From Thauera chlorobenzoica (GTDB taxonomy: Bacteria; Pseudomonadota; Gammaproteobacteria; Burkholderiales; Rhodocyclaceae): 64,000 nucleotides of DNA. The stretch lies in the NCBI RefSeq assembly GCF_001922305.1, contig NZ_CP018839.1, forward strand, positions 2,418,001-2,482,000. The letters are read 5' to 3'. Below are positions 1 to 10,680 of this stretch, piece after piece (the stretch's first letter is position 1; each line of letters starts with the position of its first letter). The notes under the pieces were generated by a model. The model worked only from the letters and a program-made list of their open reading frames with translations. It did no database searches and was not told where the DNA came from. Made by a program: the position numbers and the translations under genes.

Positions 1-67
1 TCGTGGCGACGTCGTCGAGCACGCTCGCGATGTCGTCGAGAAGCAGGAACAGGCTGCCGCCGGCCAT
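1..67 (-). CDS. DUF808 family membrane protein, N-terminal fragment
   Basis: Only the first 22 codons are in the window; the gene continues past base 1. The fragment reads [20 protein letters not shown], which matches the characteristic start of DUF808 (YedI-like) inner-membrane proteins, where a LLDDIA..LDDV motif is conserved. The start ATG lies 8 bases beyond the lysS stop, so it is probably the last member of the prfB-to-lysS transcription unit. Function of the family is not established. The assignment rests on a short but distinctive segment. Confidence 0.7.
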   Translation of the reverse strand, partial: MAGGSLFLLLDDIASVLDDVAT

Positions 68-75
68 GGTGGGGA

Positions 76-1575
<1,500 letters not shown>

Positions 1576-1696
1576 GGCGTCGTGGTGAAATCGAAGGAAA
1601 TGGGATGCGGGCACGGGCGCGCGGCCGGTGCGAAGGGGGTAATTGTGGCAGGGCCGGCAGGGCGGGGCAAATGCGGATGCGGGTGGGCGGGCGCGC

Positions 1697-4486
1697 TCAT
1701 CCTGCCCGGGTGAGCACGCCGATCGGGGGCGCCCATTCGCTGCCGGGCGATTTCTTCCTCGTCACCAGGGTCAGTTGTGCCGGGGCGAAGACGTTGGCGT
1801 TGTGGGTGACCGGGGTGGTGATCAGGTACTGCGCGCGGGTGGCGCGCAGGAAGGTGCCGACGCGGTCGATGTTGGCGACGTCGAGGTGGGCGAAGGGCTC
1901 GTCGATGAAGACGAAACCGCCCGGGCGGGCCTCGTCCATCAGCAGGCCGATCAACAGGATCAGCGACTTCATCACCTGCTGGCCGCCCGAGGCCTCGCCG
2001 TCGTTGAGGCCGACGGCGCCCTTGCGGTCGAAGTCGAAGCGCACTTCCAGCCCGGCCTGGGCGAGCGTCAGGTCGTCGTTTTCCAGGTGCGGAGTGGGGC
2101 AGTCGACGCTGACTCCGGCCAGTTCGCCGAGCGCTTTGAGGTTTTTCGCGTACTGGCGCACGGTGGCGCGCAGCTTGGCGATGTAGGCGGCGCGGGCGTT
2201 GTCGGTGTGCAGGCGCGCGGTGGCGCAGTAGCCCTGGCGGTGGTGATAGTCGCGCTCGCGCACGGCGACGTCGGCGGCGAGGCGATCGCGCACCACCAGT
2301 ACCGCGGCATCGCTGATCCAGTCGCCTTCGTCGAGATGGCGCTGCAGGCGCTCGAGCTGCAGGCGGGCGCCGCGGGCGTCGCCGTACTTGTCGGCGAGCA
2401 GGGCCAGCTCCGCTTGTTCGAGCCATTGCACCGGCATCGTCCGGCGGCTGCGGCGCAGCCGGGCGATGCGCTGGGCCTGGGCGTGGCGGCGTGGGCCGTG
2501 CTCGCGGGCGAGCTCGGCCAGGCGCAGCTCGATGACCTTGAGTTCGCGGTGGCGGCGGTCGAGTTCGATCTGGATGCCGTTGAGCTTGTCGCCGAGGGCG
2601 TCGAGCGCAGCGCGGGATTCGGCGCGTTCGGCGATCGCCTCGGTGAGCGCCTTGCGCGCGGCGGCCAGCTCGGACTCGGCGCTGGCGTAGGCCTCGGCCT
2701 TGGCCGCGAGCAGCTGCGCCGATTGCAGGCCGAGCAGGCGCTGGCGGATTGCGGTGAGCCGGGTGGTGGCGGCATCCAGCCGGGGGCGCAGCGCCTGGAG
2801 CTGGCGGTCGAGGCCGGTGATCTCGTCCTGCAGCGCGGCGATGCGCGACTGGCGGGCGAGTTCGCCGAAGTGGAATTCCTGCGCCCGGCCAAGGTGGCGG
2901 GCGCCGCGGCGCTCGCGGTGGTAGCCGTCGCGGGTGATCCATTCCTGCTCGCGCGGCAGCGCGCGGGCGGCGTCGGCGTTGTCGACGCGGCGGATGCGGT
3001 TCACCAGGTCGGCGAGCCAGCGCGGCACCGGGGCGCCGAATTCGAGGACTTCGGCCAGGCTCAGCGGTCGTGGTGGCGGGGCGGTTTCGCGCTCGGCGAC
3101 GATGAAGTGGCGGAACTGCTCGCGCTCGCCGAGCGCCCAGGCGGCGTGGCGGTCGGCTTCGCGCTCGAGCAGGATCAGGTGGCGGTAGGGGCGCAGGATC
3201 GCTTCGAGCGCCGCCTGCCAGCCCGGGTCGGTGACTTCCACCACTTCGGCGAGGCTGCGGTGGGCGATGCCCTCGGCGCTGAGCCTGACGCGAAAGCGCG
3301 CGACTTCGGCGTCGCCCGGCGGGCCGGAGCGGTTGCGTTCGGCGCGCAAGGTGGCGGTCTTGTCCTCGAAGGCGGCGACCAGTTCGCGTTCCTTGCGGCG
3401 CAGCGTGGCGAGCGCCGCGTCGGCTTCCTCGTGCTCTTTTTCCAGCGCAAGGGCGTCGGCGCCGTGCTCGCTGGCGAGCTGGGCGCGGAGCACGTCGCGT
3501 TCGTCGAGCAGTTTTTCGAGGTCGCGCACGCGGTCGTGGGCGGCGAGGTGGCGCCGTTCGGCTTCGCTATTGCCGGCCGCGAGACGCTTGCGCTCGGCGC
3601 TGGCAGCGTCCTGCTCGGCGCGAACGGCGTCCTGGCGCTGGCGGGATTCGCGCTGTTCGGCCCGTTTGTCGCTGCGCTCGCGGCCGATGCGCTGCAGGGC
3701 TTCGCGCTCGGCGACGACTTCGCGCGCGAGCTCGGCGAGCTCCAGGCGCGGCACGATCCCGGCTTCCAGCGCCTGCGCTTCGTCGGTGAGCTGCTTCCAT
3801 TCGAGGTAGCGGTTGGCCTCGGCCTTCTTTTCCTCGGCCTGGGCCTTGAGCCGGTCGAGATCGATACCGAGCTCGCTCAGTTCGCGCTCGGCGTTTTTTT
3901 GTTCCTCGCGCGCGGCCTGGTAGTTGTCCAGCACATCCTTGTCGCCGAAGACGTCGAACACGAGCTCGAGCAAGGCCTTGGGCGAGTATTCGCACAGCTT
4001 GTCGGTGTCGCCCTGCTCCAGTGCCAGCACCTTGGTGATCGCCGGCGTCAGCCCGCCCCAGGCCAGCCGGTGCTGGTAGTCGCGCAGGCCGATCCAGTCG
4101 CTGGTGGCTTCCAGCGCCTCGATGTCCTGGTTGCCGTCGACGATGGTGTAGTCGCGGATCCAGTCGCCGCCGGCCTTGCGGATACGGCAGGCGAGCGTCA
4201 CTTCGTCGGTGAGGCAGGGAAAGAACGGGCGCCGGCCGGTGCTCCCCGGCAGGTTGGCGACCACCGCGCGGATCCAGGCGAAGCTGCGCCCGGCGCGGCG
4301 CACGTAGCGGCGGAAGTCGCGCTTGCCCGAGCAGCGCAGGGCGAACAGGGTGCGCAGGGCGTCGAGCAGGGTGGTCTTGCCCGAGCCGTTGGGGCCGACG
4401 ATGGTGATGATCTGGGCGTCGAGCGGCAGCGCGAAGCGGCGCCAGAAATCCCAATGGACGAGTTCGAGGGTCTTGATGTGGAACAT
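1697..4486 (-). CDS. SMC-type ATPase, candidate MksB/MukB-like condensin subunit
   Basis: The 929-residue protein has an SMC layout. The N-terminal head carries Walker A GPNGSGKT at residues 31-38 and a Q-loop-like EQGDTDKL near 157. A charged coiled coil spans about 185-385. A globular hinge-like region spans about 395-540 ([19 protein letters not shown], then EWITRDGYH). A second coil follows, then the C-terminal head with ABC signature ASGGQQ at 832-837 and Walker B FVFIDEP at 858-864 followed by AHLD. SMC proteins use ATP-driven head engagement to entrap or extrude DNA. The length fits the short MksB class rather than MukB (about 1,500) or canonical SMC (about 1,150). It starts 3 bases after trmA and shares an operon with two small proteins resembling kleisin and KITE partners. 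RecN or SbcC are less likely because of the hinge and partners. Seen: ATPase motifs and coils. Inferred: condensin role. Confidence 0.75.
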   Translation of the reverse strand: MFHIKTLELVHWDFWRRFALPLDAQIITIVGPNGSGKTTLLDALRTLFALRCSGKRDFRRYVRRAGRSFAWIRAVVANLPGSTGRRPFFPCLTDEVTLACRIRKAGGDWIRDYTIVDGNQDIEALEATSDWIGLRDYQHRLAWGGLTPAITKVLALEQGDTDKLCEYSPKALLELVFDVFGDKDVLDNYQAAREEQKNAERELSELGIDLDRLKAQAEEKKAEANRYLEWKQLTDEAQALEAGIVPRLELAELAREVVAEREALQRIGRERSDKRAEQRESRQRQDAVRAEQDAASAERKRLAAGNSEAERRHLAAHDRVRDLEKLLDERDVLRAQLASEHGADALALEKEHEEADAALATLRRKERELVAAFEDKTATLRAERNRSGPPGDAEVARFRVRLSAEGIAHRSLAEVVEVTDPGWQAALEAILRPYRHLILLEREADRHAAWALGEREQFRHFIVAERETAPPPRPLSLAEVLEFGAPVPRWLADLVNRIRRVDNADAARALPREQEWITRDGYHRERRGARHLGRAQEFHFGELARQSRIAALQDEITGLDRQLQALRPRLDAATTRLTAIRQRLLGLQSAQLLAAKAEAYASAESELAAARKALTEAIAERAESRAALDALGDKLNGIQIELDRRHRELKVIELRLAELAREHGPRRHAQAQRIARLRRSRRTMPVQWLEQAELALLADKYGDARGARLQLERLQRHLDEGDWISDAAVLVVRDRLAADVAVRERDYHHRQGYCATARLHTDNARAAYIAKLRATVRQYAKNLKALGELAGVSVDCPTPHLENDDLTLAQAGLEVRFDFDRKGAVGLNDGEASGGQQVMKSLILLIGLLMDEARPGGFVFIDEPFAHLDVANIDRVGTFLRATRAQYLITTPVTHNANVFAPAQLTLVTRKKSPGSEWAPPIGVLTRAG

Positions 4487-4489
4487 GGG

Positions 4490-5578
4490 CTATCTGCGCT
4501 GCAGCAGCAGGCCGCACTCGAGGTGATGGGTGTAGGGGAACTGGTCGAAGGCGGCCGCGGCGGCGATGCGGTGGCTGGCGGCGAGCGCGGCGACATTGGC
4601 GCGCAGCGTGTCCGGGTTGCACGAGATGTAGACAAGGTTGTCGAAGCCTTTCGCCAGCGCGATCGTGCCTTCGTCCAGCCCGGCGCGCGGCGGATCCACG
4701 AACAGTGTCGAGAAGCGGTAGCCGGCGAGGTCGATGCCCGCCATGCGGCGGTATTCGCGGCCGCCGGCGAGCGCGTCGCTGAGCTCCTCGCTCGCCATGC
4801 GCACCATGGCGACGTTGGTGATGCCGTTGGCTGCGAGGTTGGCGTGGGCGGCGCGCACCGAGCTCTTGCTCAGCTCGGTGGCGAGCACGCGCTCGAACAG
4901 CGGCGCCAGGGCGACGGTGAAGTTGCCGTTGCCGCAGTACAGCTCGAGCAGGTCGCCGCCCAGGTCTCTGGCCTGCGCGCGCGCCCACGACAACATCTGC
5001 CGGTTCACCCCGCCGTTGGGCTGGGTGAAGCTGCCTTCGAGCTGCTGGTAGGACAGGCGCTTGCCGTCGACCTCGAGCACCTCCTGCACCCAGTCGCGTT
5101 CGAGGACGATCTTCTGCTTGCGGCTGCGGCCGATGAGCTGGATCTGCAGGTCGGTGGCGAGCGTGCGCGCGGCGGCCTCCCAGGCCTCGTCGAGCGGGCG
5201 GTGGTAGACCAGGCTCACCAGGCACTCGCCGCTCAGGGTGGCGAGGAACTCGACCTGGAAGATCTTGCGCCGCAGGGGGTCGCTGGCCTGCAGGCGCTCG
5301 CGCAGCAGCGGCATCAGGCGGGCGATCGGTTCGGCGGCGGCAGCGAAGGTGTCGAGCAGGATCGGCTGCTTCGGCTCGGCGCTGTCGAACATCGCGTAGT
5401 CGATGCGGCCCTCGTGGTGCCACAGGCGGAACTCGGCGCGCAGCCGGTAGTGCAGCGGGGCGGAGCGGAAGACGGCGGGCGCGGGCAGGCCGAACTCGGC
5501 GAACTCGGCGCGGTAGCGCGCGAGCTTGGCGGCGAGCTGGTCCTCGTAGCGGGCGGGGTCGATGGCGGGCAGGGCCAT
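4490..5578 (-). CDS. trmA: tRNA (uracil-5-)-methyltransferase
   Basis: Makes 5-methyluridine at position 54 of tRNA using S-adenosylmethionine. The 362-residue length matches TrmA, and it lacks the N-terminal TRAM/iron-sulfur region of RlmC/RlmD. Motifs seen are the SAM-binding LELYCGNGNFTVALA, the product-release/catalytic region FVDPPRAGLD, the catalytic cysteine in ISCNPDTLRANV, and the C-terminal HHLECGLLLQRR containing the general-base glutamate. It sits inside the condensin-like cluster: its start is 3 bases after the stop of the MksE-like gene and its stop is 3 bases before the SMC-like start. The three are therefore almost certainly cotranscribed and perhaps translationally coupled. 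Confidence 0.94.
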   Translation of the reverse strand: MALPAIDPARYEDQLAAKLARYRAEFAEFGLPAPAVFRSAPLHYRLRAEFRLWHHEGRIDYAMFDSAEPKQPILLDTFAAAAEPIARLMPLLRERLQASDPLRRKIFQVEFLATLSGECLVSLVYHRPLDEAWEAAARTLATDLQIQLIGRSRKQKIVLERDWVQEVLEVDGKRLSYQQLEGSFTQPNGGVNRQMLSWARAQARDLGGDLLELYCGNGNFTVALAPLFERVLATELSKSSVRAAHANLAANGITNVAMVRMASEELSDALAGGREYRRMAGIDLAGYRFSTLFVDPPRAGLDEGTIALAKGFDNLVYISCNPDTLRANVAALAASHRIAAAAAFDQFPYTHHLECGLLLQRR

Positions 5579-5581
5579 GGG

Positions 5582-6292
5582 TCAGGGTTCCTCGTCTTCG
5601 CTGCCGGCCTCGTCGGGCAGTACGTCGGCGAGTGCGAAGGCGTTGGTTTCCGGCAGCGGGTGGCCGGCGGCGGCGAGGACCTCGCCGAGCGTGCCGTGGA
5701 TGATGCGGTCGGCGAGCACGCGGTAGTCGAGGGCGACGTCGAGCAGCGGGCCTTCGCTGATCAGGCCGTTGCGGCGCTCGATGAAGCCCAGCCGGGCGAG
5801 CTTGCCGAGCATGAAGTTGCGCACCTTGGTGCGTCCGCCCAGGCGCGGGCCGAAGTCGGCGATCAGCGAAGCTTCGGTGAGTGCGCCCGATACGCTGTCG
5901 CCGTGAGCGACCGGCTTGTCGGTGCCGAACAGATCGCTCTGGCCGTCGTCGACCCGCTCGCGGCGGGTGACCTGGCGCTCGCGCTTGGGCAGCACGATCA
6001 GCGCCCAGATCACCACCAGCAGGGCGATTTCGTCGCGCGTGAGGCCGAGGTTGCTGGCGGCGTACTCGCGGCCGGCGCCGAACACTGGATCGGCCAGCTC
6101 GGCCTGCAGGGCAAGGCCGACATGGGCGGCATAGGGGTTGTCGAGCAGGCGCAGGCCGACTTCGCCCAGGCGGCGGTCGAGTTCGTGGCGGAAGGTCTCG
6201 TCCACCAGCGCGCGGCGTACCAGGCGATCGCTGCGCGGCAGCCAGCGCTGGGCGAGGAGGCGGGCGGTGAGGGTCTTGAGTTCGTGTTCCAT
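5582..6292 (-). CDS. candidate MksE/MukE-like condensin accessory protein
   Basis: A 236-residue soluble protein without signal peptide or membrane segment. It is helix-rich with two winged-helix-like stretches: RLGEVGLRLLDNPYAAHVGL near residues 40-65, and TKVRNFMLGKLARLGFIE near 150. The C-terminus is acidic (DEAGSEDEEP). Size, composition and position between a kleisin-like gene and an SMC gene fit the MukE/MksE (KITE) family, which clamps the kleisin in condensin complexes. I do not recognise a decisive sequence signature, so the family call is from context. The ATG at 6292 lies 23 bases after the preceding stop. Confidence 0.5.
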   Translation of the reverse strand: MEHELKTLTARLLAQRWLPRSDRLVRRALVDETFRHELDRRLGEVGLRLLDNPYAAHVGLALQAELADPVFGAGREYAASNLGLTRDEIALLVVIWALIVLPKRERQVTRRERVDDGQSDLFGTDKPVAHGDSVSGALTEASLIADFGPRLGGRTKVRNFMLGKLARLGFIERRNGLISEGPLLDVALDYRVLADRIIHGTLGEVLAAAGHPLPETNAFALADVLPDEAGSEDEEP

Positions 6293-6315
6293 GCGGGAGG
6301 GGGGCGGATGGCGGG

Positions 6316-7635
6316 TCAGGCTGTGGGGCGGGCGGCGGCCCCCGGGCCGGCGGCTGGCGTCGCCGCGGTGGGCTGCGGTGGGCGCGGGCGCACTTCGCCG
6401 AGCGTGATGGTGGCGATCTCGTCCTCGCCGACTTCGGTCAGGCCGTCGGTGAACTCGACCTCGAGCGGCAGGCGCATGAAGGCGCCGACCGGGCCGTCTT
6501 CCGGGCCGCTGGCGCCGCCGTCGGCGAGCAGGGCGAGCAGCGACAGGCGGTAGCTTGCGGAAGCGAAGCCGTCGCCGGCGACGAGGTGGTGCAGGGGCCG
6601 GGGCGCCGGCAGGGTGGCGAGGCGATGGCTGAAATGCTCGAGCAGGCGCAGGTCCTCGGTCTGCGGTGCGGCATCGGTCGGTGCCCGCTCGGGCGGGGGC
6701 AGGCGGGGGTCGATTTCGGCGGCCGCAGTCTTGCCGTCGAGCATGCTTTCGGCGCGGTCGAGCAATTCGTGGCCGCCCGCCAGCAGCGCCAGCTCGGGTA
6801 CTGCGGCGAGGGTGCCGGCCCCGAGTGCGGCGAGCGTGGCGGGATCGAGCCCGCGCAGCCAGGCGGTGACGTCGGACGACGAGATGCCCGATGCGCCCAG
6901 GGTCACGCGCTGCGCCTCGATCTTGTTGAGCGCGCGCTGGAAGGCCGCATCCACCCGTGCCAGGCGCGACTGGGCGAGCCCGATGCGCTGGGCGATGCGG
7001 GCGAGGTCGAAATCGGCTTCGGGGTCGGCGAGCAGGGTGTTGAGGATCGCGGTGCCGCGCTCGAGCCAGCGCCCGTTGGCCGACAGGCGGCGACGGGCGT
7101 CGAGGATGCGGAACTCCGAGCCGGAGGCGATCGCCTCCTCGAAATGCCAGGTGAGGTCGTTGAGCTTGGACAGCAGGTGGCCGAGCGCCTCGGGGGTGAC
7201 GCTGCCCACCGCCTGCAGGCCGGCGAGCTGGGCGGTGAGGAAACCGAGCTCGGCATCCTCTTCCGCGCCGAAACGCAGCAGCATCGCGATCGCCGCCACC
7301 GCGTTGCGGCCGATGTCGGACAGCGCGTAGTGGCCGTCCTCGCCGATCGCCAGCAGGGCGTTGTCGCGCAGGCGCTTGAGCACCGTCTCGAGCTTGACCG
7401 CATCGAGATAGCTGAAGCGCGCGCGCAGCGCCTCCGGCGACCAGCGCGGGGCGTCGGCCTCGCGGCCGATCTCGCGCAGCACCAGGAGGCGCATCAGCAC
7501 CTCGGCCTCGGTGCCGCGGAACAGCGTGATGAAGGCGTCGAGCAGCGGGCGCGCAGAATTCAGCGCCGCCAGCTCGGGCACTTCGTCGGCGTCGACGCCT
7601 GCAGCGAGGAAGTCGGACAGGAAGGGGTCGTTCAA
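6316..7635 (-). CDS. candidate MksF/MukF-like kleisin protein
   Basis: A 439-residue soluble protein. The N-terminal part looks like a winged-helix domain: FLFRGTEAEVLMRLLVL-type helices, then LETVLKRLRDNALLAIGEDGHYALSDIGR at about residues 85-115. A long helical middle follows (about 120-290), then a Pro/Ala-rich tail. MukF and MksF are kleisins of roughly 440-480 residues with an N-terminal winged helix and a helical bundle, so size and order fit. No DUF3375 (JetA) similarity is evident to me. The only plausible start is TTG at 7635, 18 bases after the prfB stop; a weak start may lower its expression. The function is inferred from the downstream MksE-like and SMC-like genes. Confidence 0.5.
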   Translation of the reverse strand: MNDPFLSDFLAAGVDADEVPELAALNSARPLLDAFITLFRGTEAEVLMRLLVLREIGREADAPRWSPEALRARFSYLDAVKLETVLKRLRDNALLAIGEDGHYALSDIGRNAVAAIAMLLRFGAEEDAELGFLTAQLAGLQAVGSVTPEALGHLLSKLNDLTWHFEEAIASGSEFRILDARRRLSANGRWLERGTAILNTLLADPEADFDLARIAQRIGLAQSRLARVDAAFQRALNKIEAQRVTLGASGISSSDVTAWLRGLDPATLAALGAGTLAAVPELALLAGGHELLDRAESMLDGKTAAAEIDPRLPPPERAPTDAAPQTEDLRLLEHFSHRLATLPAPRPLHHLVAGDGFASASYRLSLLALLADGGASGPEDGPVGAFMRLPLEVEFTDGLTEVGEDEIATITLGEVRPRPPQPTAATPAAGPGAAARPTA

Positions 7636-7653
7636 GCCTGCAACGCCCTTGCC

Positions 7654-8758
7654 TTAGACACCCTGCTTGAGGCTTGCGCCGATGAAGTCGTCCAGGTCGC
7701 CGTCGAGCACCGCCTGGGTGTTGCCGACTTCGTAGTTGGTGCGCAGATCCTTGATGCGTGACTGGTCGAGCACATAGCTGCGGATCTGGTGGCCCCAGCC
7801 GATGTCGCTCTTGGAGTCTTCGAGCTTCTGCTGTTCGGCCTGGCGCTTGCGCAGTTCCAGCTCGTACAGGCGCGCCTTCAGCATCGACATCGCCTCGGCC
7901 TTGTTCTTGTGCTGCGAGCGGTCGTTCTGGCACTGCACGACGATGCCGGTCGGCTCGTGGGTGATGCGCACCGCGGAGTCGGTCTTGTTGATGTGCTGGC
8001 CGCCGGCGCCCGAGGCGCGGTAGGTGTCGATGCGCAGGTCCGCCGGGTTGATGTCGATCTCGATCGAATCGTCCACTTCCGGGTACACGAACACCGAGGT
8101 GAAGCTGGTGTGGCGGCGGGCGTTGGAGTCGAACGGTGACTTGCGCACCAGGCGGTGGATGCCGGTCTCGGTGCGCAGGTAGCCGTAGGCGTAGTCGCCG
8201 CTGAGCTTGATCGTGCAGTTCTTGATGCCGGCGACTTCGCCTTCGGTTTCTTCCATCAGCTCGACGGCGAAGCCCTTCTTCTCGCCGTAGCGCAGGTACA
8301 TGCGCTCGAGCATCCCGGCCCAGTCCTGGGCCTCGGTGCCGCCGGCGCCGGCCTGGATTTCGATGAAGCAGTTGTTCGGGTCCATCGGGTTGCCGAACAT
8401 GCGGCGGAACTCGAGCTTCTCGACTTCGGCGGCCAGCGCGCCGAGGTCGGCCTCGACCGCCTCGAAGGTGTCGTCGTCGTCCTCGGCTTCGGCGAGCTCG
8501 AACAGATCCTTCAGGTCGCGCGATTGCGTGTCGATGTTCTGCAGGGTGACGACCACGTCCTCGAGCTGGCGCTTTTCCTTGCCCAGCTCCTGGGCGCGTT
8601 CGGCGTTGTTCCACACCGCCGGGTCTTCCAGCGCGCGATTGACTTCTTCGAGCTTCGATGCTTTCACATCGTAGTCAAAGATACCTCCGTAGTTCGCGAC
8701 CGCGGGCGGCGAGGTCGGCGAGTTTTTCGGCGATGGCGTTCTGGCGTTCGGCTTCCAT
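7654..8758 (-). CDS. prfB: peptide chain release factor 2, with programmed +1 frameshift
   Basis: RF2 recognises UGA and UAA stop codons and triggers peptide release on the ribosome. Translation starts at ATG 8758, runs 27 codons ([13 protein letters not shown]...LRRYL) to an in-frame TGA at 8677-8675, then shifts +1 to continue [12 protein letters not shown] to the TAA at 7656. The full product is 367 residues, the normal RF2 length. The SPF anticodon tripeptide ([10 protein letters not shown]) identifies RF2 rather than RF1, and the GGQ catalytic motif is present ([13 protein letters not shown]). It heads the minus-strand cluster with the condensin-like genes, trmA and lysS. Confidence 0.97.
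8674..8689 (-). promoter_or_regulatory. prfB autoregulatory frameshift site
   Basis: On the minus strand the site reads CGGAGGTATCTTTGAC: a Shine-Dalgarno-like AGG(A)GG just before the slippery CTT, then the UGA stop followed by C. This is the classic RF2 arrangement. Low RF2 slows termination at UGA, the internal SD pushes the ribosome and it slips +1 onto UUU, so RF2 controls its own synthesis. Confidence 0.95.
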
Positions 8759-8984
8759 GGCTGCGGCTCCGGCTGAATCTGGGAAACCGCGCATTATACC
8801 CGGGGGCGGGGAGCGCCGGACGGGCGATCGCACGCCCGCGGCACGGGGTATCGCCCTGGTCTATGTTGTAGAAGGAGGGCGGCTTGCGACTTGGGGCGAT
8901 GAAGATGGCCGGCGCCGGATGTTGGTCGAGGGCGGCCGTTCGGGCGGAAGACGGGGGGTGACAGTGGATGCAGCATGGGCAGGG

Positions 8985-10643
8985 ATGGCGGACGCCATCG
9001 ATTACCGCACCGATCCATCGCGCTACCGGCACTGGTCGCTCGCGATCGATGGCGAAGTCGCGACGCTGACTCTGGACGTCGACGAGGACGGCGGCATCCG
9101 CCCAGGCTACAGGCTCAAGCTCAACTCCTACGACCTCGGCGTCGATACCGAACTGCACGACGCGCTGCAGCGCATCCGCTTCGAGCATCCCATGGTCCGC
9201 ACCGTGGTGCTCACCTCGGGCAAGCCGAGAATCTTCTGTTCCGGCGCCAACATCCAGATGCTGGGGGCCTCTTCGGCGGCCTGGGTCGCGAACCTGTGCC
9301 GGTTTTCCAGCGAGATCCGCAACGGCATCGAGGACGCCAGCGAACATTCCGGCCTCAAGTTCATCGCCGCGTGCAACGGCACCACCGCCGGCGGCGGCTA
9401 CGAGCTGGCGCTGGCGTGCGACGAGATCATCCTCGTCGACGACCGCAATTCGGTGGTGTCGCTGCCCGAACTCGTACTGCTGGGGATGCTCAGCGGCACC
9501 GGCGGCATCGTCCGCATGACCGACAAGCGCAAGGTCCGCCGCGACCACGCCGACCTCTTCTGCACCACTTTCGAAGGCGTGCGCGGCAAGCGCGCGGTGG
9601 AATGGCGTCTGGTCGATGCGGTGGTCAGGCGCAGCCGGTTTGCTGCGTACCTCGCCGAGCGTGCGCAGGCGCTCGCCGCCGGCTCCGACCGCCCCGTCGG
9701 CGCCAGGGGGGTGGCTCTGCCCACGCTCGAGCGCAGCGTCGAGGTCGCAGCCAACCACGACGCCCGCTACCACTACGAGTTCGTCGATGTCGCGATCGAC
9801 GCCGCCGCCCGCAGCGCGACCCTGACCGTGCGCGCCCCCGCCGCCGTCACCGCGACCACGGTTGCCGAAATCGAAGCCCAGGGCGCCAACTGGTGGCCGC
9901 TGAAGATGGCACGCGAACTCGACGACGCGATTCTCAACCTGCGCACCAACCACCTCGACATCGGCCTGTGGCAGCTGCGCACCGAGGGTGATGCCGAGGT
10001 CGTGCTGGACATCGATGCCACCCTCGTCGCCCACCAGGCGCACTGGTTCGTGCGCGAGACGATCGGCATGCTGCGCCGCACCCTGGCGCGCCTGGACGTG
10101 TCCTCGCGCAGCCTCTACGCGCTGATCGAGCCGGGCTCGTGCTTTGCCGGCACCCTGCTCGAGATCGCCCTCGCCGCCGACCGCAGCTACCTGCGCGACG
10201 ACGAGGGCGGCGCCAACCGCATCGGCCTCACGGCGATGAATTTCGGCCCCCTGCCGATGGTCAACGGCCTGTCGCGCATCGCCTCCCGCTTCTACCAGGA
10301 AGAGGGCCCGGTGGCGGCGGTGAAGGCGCGCAAGGGCGAGCTGCTGAGCGCGGCCGAGGCGATGGCGCTGGGCCTGGTGACGGCGATCCCGGACGACCTC
10401 GACTGGGCCGACGAAGTGCGCATCGCCTGCGAGGAACGCACCAGCCTGTCGCCCGATGCGCTCACCGGGCTGGAAGCCAACCTGCGCTTCGGCATCACCG
10501 AGACCATGAACACGCGCATCTTCGGTCGCCTGTCGGCATGGCAGAACTGGATCTTCAGCCGCCCCAACGCGGTCGGCGAGAACGGCGCGCTGAAGCGCTT
10601 CGGTTCGGGCAGAAGCGCGCGCTTCGATTGGGATCGGGTTTGA
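8985..10643 (+). CDS. boxC: benzoyl-CoA-dihydrodiol lyase (BoxC)
   Basis: BoxC cleaves the ring of 2,3-epoxybenzoyl-CoA in the aerobic benzoyl-CoA (box) pathway to an aldehyde acid plus formate. The 552-residue product has two crotonase-like halves. The first contains SGKPRIFCSGANIQMLG and GTTAGGGYELALACDEI, the oxyanion-hole region of the superfamily. The second contains IEPGSCFAGTLLEIALAADRSY. The overall length matches BoxC (about 555). The frame is open further upstream; ATG 8985 fits family length, and in-frame GTG 8958 or 8964 are alternatives. No boxA, boxB or benzoate-CoA ligase gene is near, so this copy is isolated. It diverges from prfB. Confidence 0.88.
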   Translation: MADAIDYRTDPSRYRHWSLAIDGEVATLTLDVDEDGGIRPGYRLKLNSYDLGVDTELHDALQRIRFEHPMVRTVVLTSGKPRIFCSGANIQMLGASSAAWVANLCRFSSEIRNGIEDASEHSGLKFIAACNGTTAGGGYELALACDEIILVDDRNSVVSLPELVLLGMLSGTGGIVRMTDKRKVRRDHADLFCTTFEGVRGKRAVEWRLVDAVVRRSRFAAYLAERAQALAAGSDRPVGARGVALPTLERSVEVAANHDARYHYEFVDVAIDAAARSATLTVRAPAAVTATTVAEIEAQGANWWPLKMARELDDAILNLRTNHLDIGLWQLRTEGDAEVVLDIDATLVAHQAHWFVRETIGMLRRTLARLDVSSRSLYALIEPGSCFAGTLLEIALAADRSYLRDDEGGANRIGLTAMNFGPLPMVNGLSRIASRFYQEEGPVAAVKARKGELLSAAEAMALGLVTAIPDDLDWADEVRIACEERTSLSPDALTGLEANLRFGITETMNTRIFGRLSAWQNWIFSRPNAVGENGALKRFGSGRSARFDWDRV

Positions 10644-10680
10644 GCAGGGCCGTGCACCGCACCTTCCCGGAGTCGTGCCC

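Noticed and set aside
1643..6553. A 1,636-codon open frame on the plus strand opposite the condensin-like genes
   Set aside because: It is the antisense of well-supported genes, with low-complexity Ala/Gly/Leu/Val content typical of shadow frames in GC-rich DNA.
1697..7635. A Wadjet (JetABCD) defence system
   Set aside because: No JetD-like topoisomerase/nuclease gene is present, the first protein does not look like DUF3375, and the flanking genes are housekeeping rather than a defence island.
5582..8614. A 1,010-codon minus frame joining prfB and downstream genes
   Set aside because: Most of it is an out-of-frame Arg/Pro/Ala-rich shadow; only its last 236 codons are the real MksE-like gene.
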